Shown: positions 45,798 through 54,022 of the stretch, piece after piece | How the letters are laid out: each line of letters starts with the position of its first letter | Numbering within the stretch: position 1 is the first letter of the stretch | From: JBCCOW01 sp038749105 | GTDB taxonomy: Bacteria > Planctomycetota > Phycisphaerae > Phycisphaerales > Phycisphaeraceae | Assembly: GCA_038749105.1 (NCBI GenBank) | Contig: JBCDIM010000012.1 | Location: forward strand, 1-64,000 | DNA: 64,000 nucleotides | Reading direction: 5' to 3' | Translations under genes and position numbers: made by a program | Notes under the pieces: generated by a model | What the model was told of the DNA's origin: nothing | The model's database searches: none | The model's input: the letters and a program-made list of their open reading frames with translations, nothing else

Positions 45798-46820
45798 GCT
45801 CGAACCGTTCGCGTCCAGACCGTTGAAGCAGCGCTCCGACAGCGAGCGGCGAACCCGCTCCGCCTACCCGGGGAGCGCTTCTTCAGTGCTCGGCAAGTCG
45901 CCACACGATTCGGGGTGTGCTACCAGACCGCCGACCGTCTGTTGGCCGTACTGGCCGACGAAGGGCTCGTCGAGCGTCGCGGGCGGAGCGGCACCTACCT
46001 GGCGGGCTCAACAGTACGCGTCCGCCGGCCCACGCTGCGCTTACACCCTCGGGCAGAGAACGCGCACGGCTTCGGCGGCAAGCTCCGCGTCGCACTCACC
46101 GAAACCCTCACCCAGCAAGGCCACGGAACCCGAGTGCTCTACGACGGCGCCGATCGGCTGGCCGACGACGAGCTGCCGATCATCTGGGATCAGCCCGAGC
46201 TGGCCGACCGCTGCGTTGCCGAGGCACGGCCGGCGGTCTTGGTCAACGATCGGCCTCGGCACGGATGGGGCGGTTCGCAGATCGACTGCGTGGGTGCCGA
46301 CGACTTCGCTGGCGGCGCGCTCGCGGCCGATGTGATCCAGAAGGTCCTTCCCAAAGGCCGCCGCGTCATCCTCGCGGGGCCGCGCGGGGATCGGCGCAGC
46401 GACGAACGCATCGCGGGTTTCCGTTCGCGCAGCCGGGCCACCGTGATCCATGCCGACAGCTGGTACCGCGATGCCGGAAGACGCGTCGCCGACCGAGTCT
46501 TGACCAAGACACCCGCCGCCGTGTTCGCCGCGAACGACCGACTCGCCGAGGGCCTGCTACTGGTTCAACGCAACACCGGCGATCCGACACCCTTGATCAT
46601 CGGGCACGACGACGCCCCCGTCGCCAGCCGATTGGCGCTTAGCACCATCGCCCTGCCCTGGGACGCTATCGCCATCGCCGTCGCCGACCGGATTCGACTC
46701 CGCCTGTCACCACCCGAACCACAGAAGCCGGTCCCCGCCTGCACGATCACCCTCCATCCCACATTCGTCGGGCGCGGCGATCTGTTCGCGCCAACGCCAT
46801 CCTTACCGCCGGACCACTAA
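45795..46820 (+). CDS. GntR-type winged-helix regulator with sugar-binding domain
   Basis: A 341-residue regulator. Residues 1-75 are a winged helix of the GntR class (RFFSARQVATRFGVCYQTAD, then LLAVLADEGLVERRGRSGTY). The rest looks like a LacI-type periplasmic-binding-protein domain (VGADDFAGGALAADVI, FAANDRLAEGLLLV, SRLALSTIALPWDAIAI), as in AraR-like regulators. ATG 45795 is chosen; upstream in-frame codons from 45726 overlap the SDR start and lack protein-like sequence. It is divergent from the pathway cluster, which it probably represses until its sugar ligand appears. Confidence 0.82.
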   Translation: MARTVRVQTVEAALRQRAANPLRLPGERFFSARQVATRFGVCYQTADRLLAVLADEGLVERRGRSGTYLAGSTVRVRRPTLRLHPRAENAHGFGGKLRVALTETLTQQGHGTRVLYDGADRLADDELPIIWDQPELADRCVAEARPAVLVNDRPRHGWGGSQIDCVGADDFAGGALAADVIQKVLPKGRRVILAGPRGDRRSDERIAGFRSRSRATVIHADSWYRDAGRRVADRVLTKTPAAVFAANDRLAEGLLLVQRNTGDPTPLIIGHDDAPVASRLALSTIALPWDAIAIAVADRIRLRLSPPEPQKPVPACTITLHPTFVGRGDLFAPTPSLPPDH

Positions 46821-46865
46821 AGCCCGAACACGCCCTTGCGATGCGTCAAGCAATCGCCCACGGGG

Positions 46866-47942
46866 TCAAAGCGTCTGCACGATCGGCCGCAGTTTCTCTG
46901 CAAGGCGTGCACCCATCATCATCTGCCCGTATTCGCCAGGGTGCAGGAGGTCGCCGCCAAGATAGGTGAAGTCGTCGACGATCTCGTTACCGGGAATGTG
47001 GTGCAGGTTCGGGTGATCCAGTGCGGCAACAACTTCTCCGACGATCCGTATGTAGTCGCGTTCACGCTGTGCGTCGGGGTGGGCGTGGTGCTCCTTATTG
47101 ACCCAACCCTCTGTATAAAAGTTTGGGAACACATCAATCGCAATGACCGGCTTGTCGGGGTGGGCGTCCGTGAGCCGAGTCAGCAGGTATGTAACACGCT
47201 TCTCGAACTCTTCGGCAGAGAAGCCGCCACGCATGTTGATACCCATCTCACAGGTGATCAGGTCCCACTCGGCCTGCTCCGCAAGCCAGTCCGCTATCTC
47301 AGGCTCACAATGACACGAACCGCTTAGCCCCTTGTTCTGAACGTCGAGCTTCAGCAGCCGGGCGGCGGTGTGCGGGTAGCCGTCGAGCGAGGAATTAGTG
47401 ATCGAGGAGCCATAGGCAAGCCACTTGACGCGGGGCAGCTCTTCGGGCTTGGGTGGCCGGATCGGATAGCCGAAGGTGACGATGCCATGGAGGTGTGCGG
47501 TGCCACCACGGTTGAAGCAGACGCGATAGACAATGTCGGCGAATCCGCCTTGCTGCAGCTTGCCGCGATCGACGAGCTTAAAGTTCGGGGGATCCCCTAG
47601 GCGGTAGTGCTGGACGGTACCGGGAGCTTGCAGGTGGCGGGCGACCTCGATGTTGCCCCGGAAGATCCTGATCTCGGACTGATCGCCAAACTCGGGCTTG
47701 GTGGTAGAGATAAACACATCAATATTGGCCGACTCACAAACGAAACGGACCTCGCAGCCGACCGAATCCATACTGATGAAGCGGGCGCGGTTATTGAGCT
47801 GATCACGGAGCTGCTCGGGTAGCCGGACCAGGCCGTTGGGGCCGTGCCCGGGCAGCTCTGCGAGCTCGGGCGTGTTATGGAAGCTCATGGACGACAAAAG
47901 GTCCGCCGCAGGCTGTGAAAGAGAAAGCGATGGGCTGGGCAT
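46866..47942 (-). CDS. SGNH-hydrolase (GDSL-like) esterase
   Basis: A 358-residue protein. The N-terminal 170 residues are a beta-sandwich (RFVCESANIDVFISTT), and the C-terminal SGNH domain shows WLAYGSSITNSS (Ser, block I), NKGLSGSCHCEP (Gly, block II), CEMGINMRG (Asn, block III) and a final DLLHPGEYGQ (His; Asp three residues before). This resembles carbohydrate esterases of the SGNH superfamily. ATG 47942 is preferred, without a clear ribosome-binding site; ATG 47888 is another option. No signal peptide. It may remove acyl groups from a sugar. It converges with the GntR-type gene. Confidence 0.78.
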   Translation of the reverse strand: MPSPSLSLSQPAADLLSSMSFHNTPELAELPGHGPNGLVRLPEQLRDQLNNRARFISMDSVGCEVRFVCESANIDVFISTTKPEFGDQSEIRIFRGNIEVARHLQAPGTVQHYRLGDPPNFKLVDRGKLQQGGFADIVYRVCFNRGGTAHLHGIVTFGYPIRPPKPEELPRVKWLAYGSSITNSSLDGYPHTAARLLKLDVQNKGLSGSCHCEPEIADWLAEQAEWDLITCEMGINMRGGFSAEEFEKRVTYLLTRLTDAHPDKPVIAIDVFPNFYTEGWVNKEHHAHPDAQRERDYIRIVGEVVAALDHPNLHHIPGNEIVDDFTYLGGDLLHPGEYGQMMMGARLAEKLRPIVQTL

Positions 47943-48739
47943 ATCAAATCCAAAAAGCGTTTGGGACACGATCGACAAGCGACCCCGCTAGCCGCGGGTA
48001 TCTGCATTAGCGGGCAGCATACGCTACTTCGACGGTCATCCACGCAGACCAATCTGGCTCCTCGCACCACTCAGACTCCCAGTCGAATTCGAACTTTGAC
48101 ATGGACTAGACCAGAACCGGTGGTTCTTCAGACAGGTCTAGGATCACAAAGCTGGAGTTGCGGGCCACGACCCCTTCGAGCGACGCGTCGCCATCGTTCA
48201 TCCTCCGCACTCCGTCGATTACTGTACTTATTCACACTGGCTTGCGCCACGGCCTTTTGAAGCAAGCAAGCTCATTCTCTATTCCACTGAATGACTTGGT
48301 TTGACCGACCTTCAGTGCACGCGACACTCATTCAAAAGAATATGAATCTATTACCGATTAGCCGCCTTAGACTTGCTATTCCACCCAGAATCTAGACCTC
48401 GTTTACGCAGAGCAGGCTGATGCGATTTTTCGATGCACCACGCTTATGATCAGTGTGCTGAAATTACCAAAAATACAGAAAAGAACTATCTCAGATGCGG
48501 GAACTAGTGCAGGAAATATAAAAGATCATCATATTGAGATGCACGTTGCCCATAAAACACAACCATTATGGATTATAAGCATCTTGTTTCGACTATAGAA
48601 GTGCGTGAGTCTTCTTCAGTCAAGCAACAACAGGAGATAATCTGATATTAAGCCCAATCAGAAAACGCTTGATTCGAATCCGAAGCACGCCAGGCGACGC
48701 GTGCGCTAAGCAAATTTGGCTGCCACTGCACCCAAGCAT
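47943..48739. other. AT-rich non-coding or decayed region
   Basis: 797 bases with no intact gene. Base composition is clearly more AT-rich than the rest of the window, especially 48300-48660. A short hairpin, GCACGC (48685-48690) and GCGTGC (48699-48704), lies downstream of the astB stop on the minus strand but has no U-run. Only the interrupted minus-strand frame at 48007-48327 looks protein-like. The region may be a site of past insertion or deletion. Confidence 0.5.
48007..48327 (-). pseudogene. Possible decayed small gene with in-frame stops
   Basis: On the minus strand one reading phase gives three protein-like pieces of 31 codons each, interrupted by stops: VSRALKVGQTKSF... (48327-48232), MNDGDASLEGVVARNSSFVI... 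(48201-48106) and MSKFEFDWESEWCEEPDWSA... (48102-48007). The middle and last pieces are separated only by TAG-TCC. The hydrophobic and acidic pattern looks more protein-like than chance, and GGAG lies 8 bases before the middle ATG. They may be remnants of one gene or small independent genes. No family recognised. Confidence 0.22.
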
Positions 48740-50071
48740 TCACGCATCATCGGGGAACGAATCCAAGTGGAGCTGCGCATCAAGTTCAGCCCTCGCCTCA
48801 TGGTCTCTGTATAGCAACCCTGGACTGGTGAGCGCACTGGGTGTCAGATGGTCCGGATAGTAGCGTTCAACCCACCGGGTGAGCCATTCCAGCTTGGATG
48901 CATCGAGCAGGTAGCCGGTGCTGACCGCGGCGAGCTCATCGGCCTCGAGTTCCACGCGGAGTCGGAGGCAGGCGGGCCCACCACCGTTACGCATCGACTG
49001 CTGGACATCGATGAAGTGGACCGCATCCAGATGGCCTTTTGCAACGCATTGGTCGAGGAGCATCCGGACTCCGGCGTGTTGGGCGCAGGCTTGGTGAGCA
49101 ACGAGCACGGTGTCACCTGTGGGCGTCGTAACGACCTGGCTGTTGAATAGGTAGGTGCTGACCGCGTCTTCGAGTGATAGATCGTCTTGCGTAACCTCGA
49201 CAAGCTTCAGGGTGGGTACGCGGTCACGGATGTGGCACAGCGCAAGCTCACGGTTAGCAAAAGCGGCCTCATGGACAAGGAGCAGGTCGCGGTGTCCAAC
49301 GCCGATGACGTCGTGATGAAAGACGCCCGCATCAATGGCGGTCGGGTGCTGTTGGACGAAAACAACACGATCGGGATCAAGCTGGTGGAGGCGGGCGACC
49401 GCCCGGCTGGCGGTTTCCGTCTGCCGAGGCAGGAATTTGCTTGTGGGCTGCGGAGTCGTATTGGGTTGGCCGTAGACGAACAGCTGGACGCCAGGCTCGC
49501 CGAAGCCAGTGCAGAAGCGGGTGTGGTTAGCGGCACCCTCATCGCCGAGACCGATGGCGGCGGGCAGGGCAGCGTGGTGAACGAAGTGGTTGGGGTCGGC
49601 GAAGACTTGCTTTAGGGTTTGGGCGGTCGACGTGGACTCCTGGGCACGGTGCGGGCTGGCGATGAGATTCGCAGGGGTGAAGTGGACCTTGCGGTCGCCG
49701 CTATCGGCAGAGGGGCAGACGGTGGCGGCGTTGGCGGTCCACATCGCGGCGGCGGAGGACGCCGTGGAGAGCAGTTCGGGGGCTTGGCGGAACGCACTGC
49801 GAAGAACCGCAGCGTCGGAGCCGCTAAAGCCGAGCTGGCGTAGGAGGTCGAGGTTGGGGCGCGGTGGCGGTGGTAGGAACCCCTGCGGGATGCCAAGGTC
49901 CAGGAGCAGACGCATCTTGGCGAGGCCTTCGAGAGCGGCGGCTTTGGGGTGAGAGACCGCGTGTCGGTTGTGGGCGGAGGCCAGGTTCCCGGGGGCGAGC
50001 CCGGCGTAGTTGTGGGTCGGTCCGACGAGACCGTCGAGGTTGAGTTCGATTGCGGCTTGTTTAAGTGTCAT
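48740..50071 (-). CDS. astB: N-succinylarginine dihydrolase
   Basis: A 443-residue enzyme that hydrolyses N2-succinylarginine to N2-succinylornithine, CO2 and ammonia in the arginine succinyltransferase (AST) pathway. Diagnostic sequence: NLDGLVGPTHNYAGLAPGN at the start, AAMWTANAATVCPSADSGD, LGDEGAANHTRFC, AIDAGVFHHDVIGVGHRD and QQSMRNGGGPACLRLRV with the catalytic Cys. Length matches the family (about 445). It overlaps astD by four bases (ATGA) and is the last gene of the five-gene operon. Confidence 0.95.
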   Translation of the reverse strand: MTLKQAAIELNLDGLVGPTHNYAGLAPGNLASAHNRHAVSHPKAAALEGLAKMRLLLDLGIPQGFLPPPPRPNLDLLRQLGFSGSDAAVLRSAFRQAPELLSTASSAAAMWTANAATVCPSADSGDRKVHFTPANLIASPHRAQESTSTAQTLKQVFADPNHFVHHAALPAAIGLGDEGAANHTRFCTGFGEPGVQLFVYGQPNTTPQPTSKFLPRQTETASRAVARLHQLDPDRVVFVQQHPTAIDAGVFHHDVIGVGHRDLLLVHEAAFANRELALCHIRDRVPTLKLVEVTQDDLSLEDAVSTYLFNSQVVTTPTGDTVLVAHQACAQHAGVRMLLDQCVAKGHLDAVHFIDVQQSMRNGGGPACLRLRVELEADELAAVSTGYLLDASKLEWLTRWVERYYPDHLTPSALTSPGLLYRDHEARAELDAQLHLDSFPDDA

Positions 50072-51507
50072 GTGGTGGACCTCAACGGCATGGTGCTCGG
50101 TTGCATCGCGGGGGCATCGACGATGGCGACGGGCGTGACGCAGTGGTCGATGGCGTGGAAGCCCATTGGGCGGTGATTGCCGGAGTTGCCGAGGCCACCG
50201 AACGGCAACAGGCCGCTGGCACCGGTGGTGGGGAGGTTGTGGTTGAGGATGCCGGCACGGGCTTGTGCTTGGAAGGTGGTAAAGGCATTGGGTTCATCGG
50301 AAAGGAGGCTGGCGGCGAGCCCGAAGCGCGTGCGGTTGGCTTCTTCGATGGCGTGGTCGAGCGAGGGCGTGCGGATCACGCGGAGTAACGGGCCGAAGAC
50401 CTCAGCGTCGTCTTGTTCGGGTTCTTGCGGGACGTGGGTCGTGTCGAGGATGCCGGGTGAGAGCAACGCCGTGTGGCCTTCGAGGGGTCGGGCTTCGAGG
50501 ACGGGCGTCGCGCCACGGTCGAGCCATTGGGCCTGCGCGTCGAGGACACGCTGGCCCGCGGCGGCGTGGATAACCGGGCCCATAAACGGCTCAGGAACGG
50601 CATCGGGCGGGCCAACGCGGAGGCTGCGGGTCAGCTCGAGTAATGCATCGACGATGCGGTCGGCTTCGGCGTCGTCGGTGAGGATGAGTCGGCGTGCACA
50701 GGTGCAACGCTGCCCGGCGGTGACAAAGGCGGAGACGGCGATCAGTTCGGCCGCGCGCTGCGGGTCGCTCACACGGTGGGCGACGATGGGGTTGTTGCCG
50801 CCCATCTCAAGGGCGAGCAGGACGTCGGGGCGGCCGGCGAGGGAGCGATGGATGGCGCGGCCGGCGGCATCGCTGCCGGTGAAGAACAGGGCGTTGATGT
50901 TGGCATCGACGAGGGCTTGCCCGGTAGCGCGATCGCCTTGAATCACCTGGAAGACATCCGAAGGCAAGCCGGCGTCGGCCCAGCAGGCCGCGAGGAGGTC
51001 GGCGGTGCCGGGGGTGAGTTCGCTGGGCTTGAAGACGACGGTGTTGCCGGCGAGGAGCGCGGGCACGATCTGGCCGTTGGGCAGGTGGGCGGGGAAGTTG
51101 AACGGGCCAAGGATCGCGATGACGCCAAGCGGGCGGTGAGCGTTGTGGCCCGCTGCGGTGCCGACGGGGATGGGGTTTTCGGCGAGGCGTGTGTCGTACG
51201 CCTTAACCATGGCCTCGACCTTGGCGGGGATGAGCTTGGCTTCGCCTGCCGATTCCCAAGGCGGCTTACCGGTCTCTTGGGTGATGCGATGGGCGAGCTG
51301 TGACATGCGATCACGGGCAAGGTCAGCGAAGCGGTGGGCGATGGCGAGGCGTTCGGCGTATGGGCGACTAGACCAATCGCGTAGGGCGTTGTGGGCGCGT
51401 TCGATGATGCCTGGGACCTCGTCCGGCGGGGTCACGGCAGACTCAAAGACGACGCGGCCGGTGAGGGGCTCGCGTGATTGCAGGAGGGTTGGGGTCGCGG
51501 TGGTCAT
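50068..51507 (-). CDS. astD: N-succinylglutamate 5-semialdehyde dehydrogenase
   Basis: A 479-residue NAD-dependent aldehyde dehydrogenase, oxidising succinylglutamate semialdehyde to succinylglutamate. Motifs: ILGPFNFPAHLPNGQIVPAL and NTVVFKPSELTP (cofactor and active-site loop), FFTGSDAAGRAI, LALEMGGNNPIV (catalytic Glu) and TAGQRCTCARRL (catalytic Cys). The LPNGQIVPALLAGN segment is characteristic of AstD within the superfamily. ATG 51507 is chosen; a frame extending to 51705 is Arg/Pro-rich shadow sequence. It starts 11 bases after astA. Confidence 0.94.
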   Translation of the reverse strand: MTTATPTLLQSREPLTGRVVFESAVTPPDEVPGIIERAHNALRDWSSRPYAERLAIAHRFADLARDRMSQLAHRITQETGKPPWESAGEAKLIPAKVEAMVKAYDTRLAENPIPVGTAAGHNAHRPLGVIAILGPFNFPAHLPNGQIVPALLAGNTVVFKPSELTPGTADLLAACWADAGLPSDVFQVIQGDRATGQALVDANINALFFTGSDAAGRAIHRSLAGRPDVLLALEMGGNNPIVAHRVSDPQRAAELIAVSAFVTAGQRCTCARRLILTDDAEADRIVDALLELTRSLRVGPPDAVPEPFMGPVIHAAAGQRVLDAQAQWLDRGATPVLEARPLEGHTALLSPGILDTTHVPQEPEQDDAEVFGPLLRVIRTPSLDHAIEEANRTRFGLAASLLSDEPNAFTTFQAQARAGILNHNLPTTGASGLLPFGGLGNSGNHRPMGFHAIDHCVTPVAIVDAPAMQPSTMPLRSTT

Positions 51508-51518
51508 GGCAGGCTCGG

Positions 51519-52559
51519 TTAGGTGGTGACACGGACAGCGGCGTGCAGCGGCGTGGCGGTGCTGCTCAGTGGTGAGGCCAGCACAGCGTCGCCGGCGTCG
51601 AGTCGGAGGAACGCGGCGTCGATGGGCGGGAGAAGAATTGCGTCGGGCGTGATGGGGTACGGGCCGGCAAGGCAACGGAAGCCGTCGTGGTCGGTCGCTA
51701 GGCATTGCAAGTCAGCGTTGCTGGACGGGCTGGTGTCGGTGAGTTCGACATGCAGAGGGCGGGCTTGGCGGATGGTGCGGATCGCGTCGCGGTCGCAGCG
51801 GTAGCAAGGCCCGGCGTCGAAAATGTCGACCATATTGGCAGGATGAAAGCCCTCGGATTCGAGCAGTCTTAGCGCACCTTGCGAATCGGGGTGGACCTTG
51901 CCGATGACGCGCTGAGCGGCGGGGGGAAGGAGCTTCGTGCTGATGGGCGTGTCGGGCAGGAGCTCGGCGATGAAGCGCTTGTCGCGGTAGGAGAGTTCGT
52001 CGGCCTGGGGGTAGGCGAGCCCGAAGAAGTGTCGGCCCACGGCTTCCCAAAAGGGCGAATGACCGTGGGAATCGACGACGCCGCGGAGCTCGGCGATAAC
52101 TTGATTGGAGAAGCGCTCGGGACGCAGTGCGAGGAGCATGAAGCGGGAGAGCGAGAGGGCTCGGCCGCGGCCTTGGCCCCGGTGCTCGGGGTTGAGGAAG
52201 AGGGTGCCGACCTCGGTGGGGCCGTTGAAGTCTTGGTGGAGGTGGAGGGTGGTGAGGTCGTGGCGGATGCCAAGGGTCTTGCTTTGGCGGACGGCGTGTT
52301 CGACGCGGTAGGTATAGAACGGCAGCGCCTGGTCGGCATCACCCACACGGGTGACGAGCCCGGCGGTGCCGACGAGCTGTCCGCTTGGGATGTGGTGCAT
52401 GACCAGGAGCGGGGCGTCGCCGGCTTCGGACTCGGCGAGGCGTTTGTCGATGCGCTCACGGTCGGGCGTGAGCGTAGTAAAGCCAAAGCCAGTGAGCTTG
52501 GCGAGCTGTACGAGCGCTGGGGCGTCGCTGGGTCTGGACTCACGGAGCGTGTAATTCAT
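51519..52559 (-). CDS. astA: Arginine N-succinyltransferase
   Basis: A 346-residue enzyme catalysing succinyl-CoA + arginine to N2-succinylarginine, the first AST step. The start YTLRESRPSDAPALVQLAKL and DFNGPTEVGTLFLNPEHRGQ followed by GRGRALSLSRFMLLAL are strong AstA signatures, with the GNAT-like acyl-CoA site. WEAVGRHFFGLAYPQADELS and VHPDSQGALRLLESEGF are also conserved. Family length is about 340. Its ATG overlaps the aminotransferase stop by four bases. Confidence 0.95.
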   Translation of the reverse strand: MNYTLRESRPSDAPALVQLAKLTGFGFTTLTPDRERIDKRLAESEAGDAPLLVMHHIPSGQLVGTAGLVTRVGDADQALPFYTYRVEHAVRQSKTLGIRHDLTTLHLHQDFNGPTEVGTLFLNPEHRGQGRGRALSLSRFMLLALRPERFSNQVIAELRGVVDSHGHSPFWEAVGRHFFGLAYPQADELSYRDKRFIAELLPDTPISTKLLPPAAQRVIGKVHPDSQGALRLLESEGFHPANMVDIFDAGPCYRCDRDAIRTIRQARPLHVELTDTSPSSNADLQCLATDHDGFRCLAGPYPITPDAILLPPIDAAFLRLDAGDAVLASPLSSTATPLHAAVRVTT

Positions 52560-54022
52560 TGCGGGTCCTTGGTGGGTTGCTGGGCGACGTCGTTGAGTGC
52601 CTGGCGGAGCAGGTCGGCGACGGCGTCGATATGAGCATCGGTGAGGACGGGGACCGGGGGCAGGAAACGCAGGCGGGTCGGTTGCGTGACGGGGTCGGGG
52701 CCGCCGCCGGCGAGGAAAGCAATAACGCCGAGCTCGAAGAGACGGTGAAGAAAAGCACGGACTCGGGTGGGGTCACCGCCAAAGGGGGTGCAGGCGATCA
52801 TGCCGCCGAGGCCGAACGGGCCCTCTAAGCGGTCAGGGTGTTCGCGTTGAATGACGTTGAAATGTTCGACAAAGTGTCGGTGGACCTGGGCGATTCGTCC
52901 GTCGTCGCCGTAGAGGTCGCCTTGGGCGAGTTGGTCGAGGGTGTAACGGGCAGCGGCGATCGCGGTGGCGGAGGCGGTGAAGGTCTGGCTGAGCAGGCCG
53001 GGCTTAGGCTTGTATTCGGGCTTGAAGAGTGTGGCGCAGACCTGAGAAAGCTTGCCAACGGTCACGAGATCGACGAGGTCGCCGAGCCCGAAGTGTTGGA
53101 AGGCAAAGGGCTGGAGGGTTCTGCCGAAGGTCTGGATCTCGTCGACCATCACGGCGAGGCCGTGGGCCTTGGCCTCTTGCATCAGGGCGCGGAGGTGCTG
53201 GGCGGTGGCGGGGTAGAAGCCGCCTTCGCCGGCGACGAGTTCGAGCTTGAGGACGGCGTGCTGGCCGGGGTATCGGCGGAGTAGGCGGCGCATGGTGCTC
53301 AGGGCGTGAGGGGTGCCGGCATCAGGATCGTCGGCACGGAACCCGGGGAGGTAGTCAACCTCAAGAGTGCGGGGCAGGCCCTGGCGGTAGGCAGGTTTGT
53401 CGGTGATCTGCGAGAGGGCGAGGGTGCGTCCGCAGAAGCAGCGGGAGAGGGTGAGGACGCGGGCGGCGGGGTGATGGTGTTGAAAGGCGAGCTTCAGTGC
53501 GTTTTCGTTAGCCATCGCGCCGCTGGAGGTGAGGAAGGCGTGGGCGAAAGGCGTGTTGGTTTGATCCCGATTGGCGAGGTTGAGTAGTTGGTCGACGAGT
53601 TGGGCGGTGTCGGTGTTCTGCTGGAGGTTGCCCTGCATGACGGTGTCGGCCAGCGCGGCATGGAGGCAGGCCTCGGTGAGACCCGGGTGGGAGTGCCCGA
53701 AGAAGTGGACACCGATACCGGTGATGAGGTCGTACTTGACCGAGCCGTCGTCGAGCTCGACGAGGGGGCCATGCCCGAGTCCGGAGCCGAGGTAGGGGTA
53801 GAAGAGGTTGCCGCCACGGGCTTGGCCGAAGCGTTCAAGCGTGCGCTCGTAGGAGGTGGTTCTTTCGGGCAGCGCCGGTCTGGGCTCAGTGAGAGATTGG
53901 GCGGCGTCGTGTTGGGCGGCGAGGAGTTGAGCATGCGCGGCAACGACCCGCGGGTCGTCGGCAAGACGCTGGGCGGCGGTAATGGCCGGGGCTTGGAACG
54001 GGACGGTGGGTGTCGCGGTCAT
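52556..54022 (-). CDS. astC: Class III aminotransferase, probable succinylornithine transaminase (AstC role)
   Basis: A 488-residue PLP-dependent fold-type I aminotransferase. LDDGSVKYDLITGIGVHFFG is the N-terminal dicarboxylate region, SSGAMANENALKLAF binds PLP phosphate, VMVDEIQTFGRT carries the PLP-ring Asp, and VTVGKLSQVCATLF holds the Schiff-base Lys. It is longer and more divergent than the E. coli AstC (406 residues), so the AstC role rests partly on position: it lies between the M20 gene and astA with four-base overlaps on both sides. A lysine or GABA-type aminotransferase is the alternative. Confidence 0.75.
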   Translation of the reverse strand: MTATPTVPFQAPAITAAQRLADDPRVVAAHAQLLAAQHDAAQSLTEPRPALPERTTSYERTLERFGQARGGNLFYPYLGSGLGHGPLVELDDGSVKYDLITGIGVHFFGHSHPGLTEACLHAALADTVMQGNLQQNTDTAQLVDQLLNLANRDQTNTPFAHAFLTSSGAMANENALKLAFQHHHPAARVLTLSRCFCGRTLALSQITDKPAYRQGLPRTLEVDYLPGFRADDPDAGTPHALSTMRRLLRRYPGQHAVLKLELVAGEGGFYPATAQHLRALMQEAKAHGLAVMVDEIQTFGRTLQPFAFQHFGLGDLVDLVTVGKLSQVCATLFKPEYKPKPGLLSQTFTASATAIAAARYTLDQLAQGDLYGDDGRIAQVHRHFVEHFNVIQREHPDRLEGPFGLGGMIACTPFGGDPTRVRAFLHRLFELGVIAFLAGGGPDPVTQPTRLRFLPPVPVLTDAHIDAVADLLRQALNDVAQQPTKDPQ

